64,000 nt of DNA from Diploptera punctata. Its lineage: Eukaryota > Arthropoda > Insecta > Blattodea > Blaberidae. Below the pieces are notes generated by a model that made no database searches, was not told the DNA's origin, and saw nothing but the letters and a program-made list of their open reading frames with translations. Within the stretch, counting starts at the first letter, position 1, and each line of letters begins with the position of its first letter. This document shows positions 58,608 through 64,000 of the stretch, piece after piece. The stretch spans positions 942,001 through 1,006,000 of the forward strand of contig JASPKZ010007294.1 in assembly GCA_030220185.1 (NCBI GenBank). The letters are read 5' to 3'. The position numbers and the translations under genes were made by a program.

Positions 58608-60016
58608 GTGGTGGAGTGGCTTGCGTGCTTAAATGATCCTGAGAGTTATGCCGGCGGTAGCATTGCTGCCGATAGGGTTACCCATGCCGGACTGGTCGAA
58701 GGTGATAAGCCAGACGAAAAAAGTACCTTGGTCGCAAGAGTGACGATCTTTCAATGTAAAAATAGAACCGTCAAGAAATGCGGACATGGGTTCAACTGGG
58801 GTAAAATTTTCCGGAGGTCAAATAGTCCCCCATTCGGTTCTCCGGGGGGGACTACTTCAGGGAACCCATGCCAAAGGCTCAAACACAGGTACATGTTCCT
58901 AGGAACATGGAATGTTAAGACTTTATACAATAGCGGGGCACTAGAGATATTAACGCGGGAACTAGATAAATCGCCCTTGGATATAGTTGTTTTACAGGAA
59001 GTTAGGTGGCCAGGAGAAGGTAGTCAGGAATCAGGAAGCTTTGCATTATACTACGGGGGTGCAGAAAGACCTGAATTTGGAACGGGTGTTTTAGTCAGAA
59101 GGAGGATCCTATCCGCTATCCGAGATATTAATTAGGGTATCATACATAATTCTAAAGGGTAAACAACATGATTTTATAATTTGTAAATGTACATGCCTCC
59201 ACAGAAGATAAAGATGACAAGATGAAGGATGAGTTCTATGAAGAATTACAATGTTTATTTGATAGCCTTTCACGATATCATATGAAAATTGTCTTAGGAG
59301 ATTTTAATGCAAAAGTGGGGCGGGAAGACATATTCAAACCAACAATAGGCAAATTCAGTCTTTATGAAGATAGTAACGACAACGGGGTTAGATTAGTCAC
59401 ATTTGCTATATCGAAGAATCTCATTGTTAAGAGCACAACATTTCAGCATAAGGATATTCATAAATACACCTGGACGTCCACAGATGGTGAAACTCGGAAC
59501 CAGGTAGATAATGTATTAGTGGATAAACGCTGGAACAGTAGCATCATCGATGTTAAACCAGTTAGAGGGACAGACTGCAATTCGGATCATCATCTGGTCA
59601 GAGTGAAAATGAGACAAAGGCTTATGAGAGGAACAAACGCTAAAGATAATTCGGTAAAATTTGAATTAAAAAACTTGAAAAATGATGAAATGCGGCAAGA
59701 ATACCAAATCAACATTGCTAATAGATTTGAAGTACTGGAATCTTCCGATGACAATGTGGTAAACGAAGAAGAAACTGATATAAATAAAGAATGGGAGACT
59801 ATAAGAGATACTATTAAATTGTCAGCATCAGAAAACATTGGTTGTTTAAAAAAGAGGCAAAACAAGAAATGGTTTGATGAGGAATGTGCCGACATTGTAA
59901 AGAAAAGAAAGCTAGCAAAAATGAAATGGTTACACGAGCCAAATGAGGTAAATTTAGAGCAATTGGGTAGTATTATACGGAAAACCACCAAGTTAGTAAA
60001 GAGTAAAAAGAGGTAA
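58608..60016 (+). pseudogene. LINE A leader frame and endonuclease
   Basis: Frame 58608-59135 starts MVEWLACLNDPESYAGGS, passes through a basic segment and enters the endonuclease at GTWNVKTLYNSGALEIL and VLQEVRWPGEG (catalytic Glu). A small deletion breaks it. Frame 59222-60016 continues with VLGDFNAKVGRED and CNSDHHLVRVKM, then the Lys/Glu-rich linker, ending at a stop after VKSKKR. Together they cover the whole EEP domain of this element with one main frameshifted gap. Confidence 0.85.
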
Positions 60017-60151
60017 TATTTGAGAGAGAAGATTAATGTTCTTGAAACTATTGAAAAAAATAGGAACATTAGAGAATTATATGAGGGAATTAGCATAGAG
60101 AAGAAAGGGTTTCAGGCTAGAAAAAACATAATTCGGAATTAAAATGGGGAT

Positions 60152-61683
60152 ATGATTGCAGATTCCAGGAGTATATTAAATAGATGGAAAAGTTACTTTA
60201 ATCAGCTTTTAAATGTACATACAGAACAGGACATTGAGGAGGATAATTTACACACAGCAGAAATGCTAGTGGCAGAGCCAAGTGCATTAGAGGTTGAAAT
60301 GGCAATTGAAAAATTGAAGATGTATAAAGCATCAGGTTCAGATGAGATCCCAGCAGAACTGATAAAATCAGGGGGACTTAAATTGATGGACAAGATACGC
60401 TGGCTGCTTAGTATGATTTTGGAAAAAGAAGCTCTTCCAGATGAATGGAAAGAATCAATTATCGTACCAATTTATAAGAAAGTAGATAAAACTGATTTCA
60501 ACAACTACAGGGGCATCTCATTACTTTCAACTTCGTACAAAATTCTAACAAATATATTAGCCAGCAGACTCACCCCCTATATTGATGACATTCTAGGAGA
60601 TCATCAATGTGCATTTAGAAGAAACAGGCCTACAACAGATCAGATTTTTAGTATAAGACAGATTTTAGAAAAGAAATGGGAATATAATGGTACTGTATAT
60701 CAACTATATGTAGGCTTCAAAAATGCATATGATTCAATTAAGAGAGAGAAGTTATATAGTATCCTGCTGGAGTTCGGAATTCCTAAAATATACGAATGTG
60801 TCTAAATGGCACAAAGAGTGGGGTGCGTGTAGGAAAACAGTTTTCGGACACTTTTGAAATCCAGAATGGGTTGAAGCAAGGAGATGCACTATCTCCTCTA
60901 CTATTTAATTTTGTACTAGAGCATGTCATTAAATCTTTAGAGAATGAGGGAGGCTTACAACTCAATGGTATTAGTAAGCTGTTAGTTTATGCTGATGATG
61001 TTGTATTATTGGCCGATAGCGAGGAGATACTAAAGGACAACACGTACACACTATTGAGTAACACTAAGAAATTAGGACTGGATGTAAAAATCAATAAAAC
61101 TAAATATATGGTCACACGTAGAAATTCATTATATAATGGAAATGGACAGCTAATGACAAATGAGGGAAATTTTGAGGAAGTGGCTGAATTCAAATACCTA
61201 GGAACAATAATCACAAATAGGAATGAGATGCACAAAGAAATTAAACATAGGCTCAATTCTGGAAATGCATGCTATTATGCATTGCAGAGACTTATGATGT
61301 CCCAACTCCTTTCAAAAAACGTTAAACTGAAAATATATAAAACTATTATTCTACCAGTTATATTATATGGGTGTGAAACATGGACTCTTACTTTAAGGGA
61401 GGAAAGGAGATTACAAGTATTTGAGAATAAAGTACTTAGGAAAATTTTTGGACCAAAGAGTGATGAACAGACAGGTGAATGGAGAAGACTACATAACAAT
61501 GAACTACATGGTATTTATAGGAAGCCAGATATAATAAGAACAGTTAAGTCTCGTAGACTGCGATGGGCAGGACATGTTGCACGTATGGGGAATGAAAGAC
61601 TTGCATGGAAGCTTCTTGTAGCTCAGGATAGGGATGTATGGAGGGCTTATATCCGTGTGGCCATGAGCCTACGGGTTCGATAG
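60152..61683 (+). pseudogene. LINE A reverse transcriptase and C-terminal region
   Basis: 60152-60805: IPAELIKSGG, NNYRGISLLSTSYKILTNI, DHQCAFRRNRPTT, and YVGFKNAYDSI where the motif A Asp is replaced by Gly, a loss of a catalytic residue. After a deletion at 60786, 60796-61683: NGLKQGDALSPLLFNFVLEH, LLVYADDVVLLADSEE (YADD at 60988-60999), LGTIITNRNEMHKEIKHRL, VILYGCETWTL, and a shortened C-terminus ending VAMSLRVR. Stops at about 60015 and 60140 separate it from the linker. Confidence 0.87.
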
Positions 61684-61687
61684 TGTC

Positions 61688-61691
61688 AGTG

Positions 61692-61748
<57 letters not shown>
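61688..61748. repeat. (GTAA)n tail of LINE A
   Basis: About 15 GTAA units following the family ending gtgtcagtgag; other copies end after one or two units. Confidence 0.93.
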
Positions 61749-61832
61749 TTTTTAGTTTAAAGGAACCATTAATGACTAATTAAAGTATGATTACTAACTG
61801 ATTAAAATATCTTTCACTTGGTTTTCATAATT

Positions 61833-62478
61833 ATAACAAAGGTACAGATTTGAAACCATAGATCAATTTAAATATTTAGGGGTAATAAACAAGATGGATG
61901 ATAATACGACACAATAAATAAAAAATCGAATAAATATAGCCAAGAAATGTTATTATGGGCTTTTAAAAAAACACGAAACCAAGTCTTGTCAAGATCTGTA
62001 AAGTTATTACTATACAGACTATAATAAGACCCGTTTTGACATATGGATATAAAACATGGATAATGTGGAAAATCAATTAATGCGCTCTGCAATTTTTTGA
62101 AAGAAAAATATTAAGGAGGGTGTATGGCCCTATATGTGAGAATGATGTCTGGCGAAATCTGGCTATAATCAGGTGTTGTAGGGGCCTATGTATTATTCAA
62201 ATATGTGGAAATTAGTAAATTCATTAAATTAATGAGTCTACGATGGTCAGGGGATGTAAGAAGAAAGGAAGAATCAGGAATATGTATAAGGATATGGTCC
62301 ACTCTTCCAGAAGGTAGATGAAAATAGAAACTTCGATAGAAGGATCAGATGGATAGAGATACTAGAGAGTTGTGATTGTCATATTGGTGGGGAGAGGCAC
62401 ACGGCTGATCTAATTGGAGGAGGCTCCTTGAGGAGACCAGGACTCAGGAATGAGTTGTTGCCCCAGTGATGATGATAA
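61833..62478 (+). mobile_element. LINE 3' end, decayed (family G-like)
   Basis: Fragments in several frames: FETIDQFKYLGVINKMDD, INIAKKCYYGLLKKH, a degraded PVLTYGYKTW-like part, FIKLMSLRWSG, then RRIRWIEILE and a tail of gatgatgat at 62468-62477. This is the region after the RT palm in endonuclease-containing LINEs. Many stops. Confidence 0.65.
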
Positions 62479-62499
62479 AAACTCCATAATGTGACAGGT

Positions 62500-62720
62500 C
62501 AAGAAGGCCCTTGGCCTACCAGCCGATTGCTGGCGCAGGGATGACATGTGGTCATCTTGTCCCCAGGCGTTATAGCTGGTTTTCTCGATCTGAAGATGCC
62601 ACTTATTGTAGCTGACCAAATTCCTCACAATGCTGGCTGGGCACCGCATAGTGGGCCAGAAACAAAATCTAGCTGGAAAAAAACTATTTTTACTTGTGGC
62701 GAGTATTACCACGCTCTGAT
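62500..62720 (-). mobile_element. Decayed SINE S3
   Basis: 'ctgggcaccg.atagtgggcc', and the surrounding 'tgtagctgaccaaattcctcacaatgctgg' order, match the S3 body seen at 46539-46713 (gtgcaccggtcccatactgg). A 185-codon minus-strand frame across this area is therefore repeat-derived at least in part. Confidence 0.45.
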
Positions 62721-63300
62721 AACTATTTTGTAGCGACTTGGTTTTACCAACCATGCGCTGTTTAATAATTTTGTACGTAGACGTCACTGCTACCTTCCGG
62801 GATCGCTGGGTTATGATACTGCTGTACTTAGTAAAGGATTCCAAACATTCAACGAAGTTATTTACAACAAAACAGCCTGCCTCGGGCCCATAGAAGGCGG
62901 CTAACCATTCATCTTTCTTTTTACACTTGAACCTGCATATGAATATAACACTGATTATAATTCGCATGGATTGAACTAATTTCGTTATGGGATAGAGAAC
63001 AATGGCTATTCTTTAATTAATAACAAGGGGCGTAGCATAAAATATTGGTTTTTAATACAAAATAAGTGTGGATATTATAAAAAATAAAGTAATATAAATA
63101 ACAAAACTATATCTTGGAACAATCAATCTGAGCCCAGTAATAAACAAAACATAATAAGATAACGACGTACCATTCAAACAATCACACTCAAACGTCTCTA
63201 AGCAGAATCGAAAGTCCTTCTTCCATGCTGACTTAGATTAAATTAAATCCGACCATTCTTCGGTGTACAATCCACATGCTTATCTTCTGCATTACCATGC
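62721..63300. other. No recognisable feature
   Basis: AT-rich to mixed sequence, nothing assigned. Confidence 0.4.
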
Positions 63301-64000
63301 TAACTTCGTTCTTTGCATGGTACACCAGAGTAGGATTCCAACACTGAATCCACTCGTAAAGAACCCAAACGCCACTTGTTAGGCCGATCGACTGACTGTT
63401 CAAGTCCACTCAGATTGCCGAGCATATATCAGGTTCGCCAGGAGAAGGGATGTTCGCTAGCAAGATGCGCAATGGAAAGGGTAAAGAAGGAAGGGGTAAC
63501 CACACGGAACACAGGAAACATTGGCAGGCTTCACAAATGTTCGTAAGCGGGAAGGAGCACGAAGATGATAACTGAACCGCAAAAGGCACTTTCGGTTCAA
63601 TAGCTCCCGCTACACCCTCCGGGTAAAAAGAAAAAGTCCATAGACTTCCAAATAAAGTCCAGAGAAGCAATCCCACGTTGGGAGGGGAACATAAGCACTA
63701 TTGGATTCCAGCGGTAACTTCAAAGCAAATCTTCCATCGTCCCCAATATCACGATCACCACACCCGCTTTCATGTAGACTATTCCAGCGCTGAAAAATAG
63801 ACTCCAATTTGCTTCAGCCGCCATAGCACAACATTGCGGCGTTCCAGGTGAAGACTCGGGTGACGATAATCATCGGATTGCCGGATCGCAATCCCGTTCC
63901 ACCGCTTTCCAGGAATCCATAGTTCCAAAGCCACAATGTCGGTCAGCTGGGCACTCGGGGGTCGGCCGGATCCTCCAAGCGCTCGACTGCCGACACACTC
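63301..64000. other. G+C- and CpG-richer segment, possible promoter or first exon
   Basis: The base composition shifts: many CG dinucleotides (gtcgatcg, gcgccgg, cgcttgg-type) and no element that I recognise. On the minus strand there are several short frames. It could be the 5' end of a host gene that continues beyond the window, or an unrecognised element. No splice or promoter signal is strong enough for a call. Confidence 0.3.
63720..63824 (-). CDS. Short ORF with a membrane-like helix, very tentative
   Basis: Thirty-four codons starting MAAEANWSLFFSAGIVYM and running through a hydrophobic AGVVIVILG stretch to TMEDLL, in the G+C-rich end. It may be an upstream ORF or part of a first exon of a gene lying off the right edge's minus strand, or chance. 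No homology is recognised. The ATG is followed by G, a fair start context; upstream evidence is lacking. Confidence 0.15.
   Translation of the reverse strand: MAAEANWSLFFSAGIVYMKAGVVIVILGTMEDLL

Larger units (their letters stand above)
58583..61752 (+). mobile_element. LINE family A, full-length insertion (RTE-like)
   Basis: The best-bounded LINE: a 9-bp duplication tagtttaaa (58574-58582 and 61753-61761), an entire 5' leader beginning ccctccatgg, endonuclease, linker, RT, C-terminal region, and a 3' (GTAA)n tail (61688-61748). 3.17 kb fits the RTE clade. Compared with 38229-41436 it lacks ~14 bp near 59130, ~17 bp near 60786 and ~130 bp near 61620, so it cannot make an intact protein. Confidence 0.88.

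Noticed and set aside
62410..62967. 185-codon minus-strand frame
   Set aside because: Starts in ordinary AT-rich DNA, runs through a decayed SINE and a LINE tail, and shows no protein-family feature.

Overview
The window is eukaryotic, AT-rich and almost wholly made of decayed transposable elements. I could identify no host protein-coding gene, intact tRNA or rRNA. The LINE leader encoding MVEWLACLNDPESYAGG, the very frequent palindrome TAGGCCTA and the mix of element families suggest an arthropod, most likely a hemimetabolous insect such as a cockroach; this is inference from general knowledge, not a database match.

Layout. 1-4300: three pieces of one RTE-like LINE (family A). 5665-7600: a split interspersed repeat. 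8331-9457: a dead IS630/Tc1/mariner-type transposon. 10519-10733: a head-to-head pair of tRNA-like sequences. 12655-16605: a LINE (family C) on the minus strand, split by two later LINEs. 16687-18244: an unclassified element with internal ~130-bp modules and an 8-bp target duplication. 18826-21528: a Penelope-like element (PLE) with reverse transcriptase, GIY-YIG nuclease, inverted terminal repeats and a hammerhead ribozyme motif. 22125-24081: a piggyBac relic carrying a hammerhead foldback. 26204-29150: LINE and SINE pieces plus a 153-bp hammerhead insert. 29585-32090: a second PLE. 34206-35889: a Tigger/pogo-like transposon. 36357-44930: LINEs of families D, A and C and a third PLE. 44931-47160: SINEs, a long (TAA)n tract and another CTAGC-type element. 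47250-54270: an ancient 45-bp minisatellite used as a landing site by a solo LTR, several LINEs, SINEs and a second hammerhead foldback. 55040-62720: further LINEs, including the most complete family A copy (58583-61752, 9-bp target duplication, (GTAA)n tail). The last ~700 bases are richer in G+C and CpG and hold no element I recognise.

How parts work together. In PLEs the reverse transcriptase and GIY-YIG nuclease copy and insert the element. The short hammerhead elements (22499-22820, 28594-28746, 53916-54163) encode no protein, have their own 13-14 bp target duplications, and so were probably mobilised in trans. Two of them are head-to-head dimers that place two ribozyme motifs in opposite orientation. 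This set is the most interesting content of the window. LINE 3' tails ((GTAA)n, (GAT)n, (GTAT)n, (ATT)n) mark insertion ends and appear to seed several of the microsatellites.

All coding regions carry stops, frameshifts or deletions, so they are listed as pseudogenes or mobile elements. Family letters (A, C, D, E, F, G, H; S1-S4) are my own labels for sequences that match each other inside the window.
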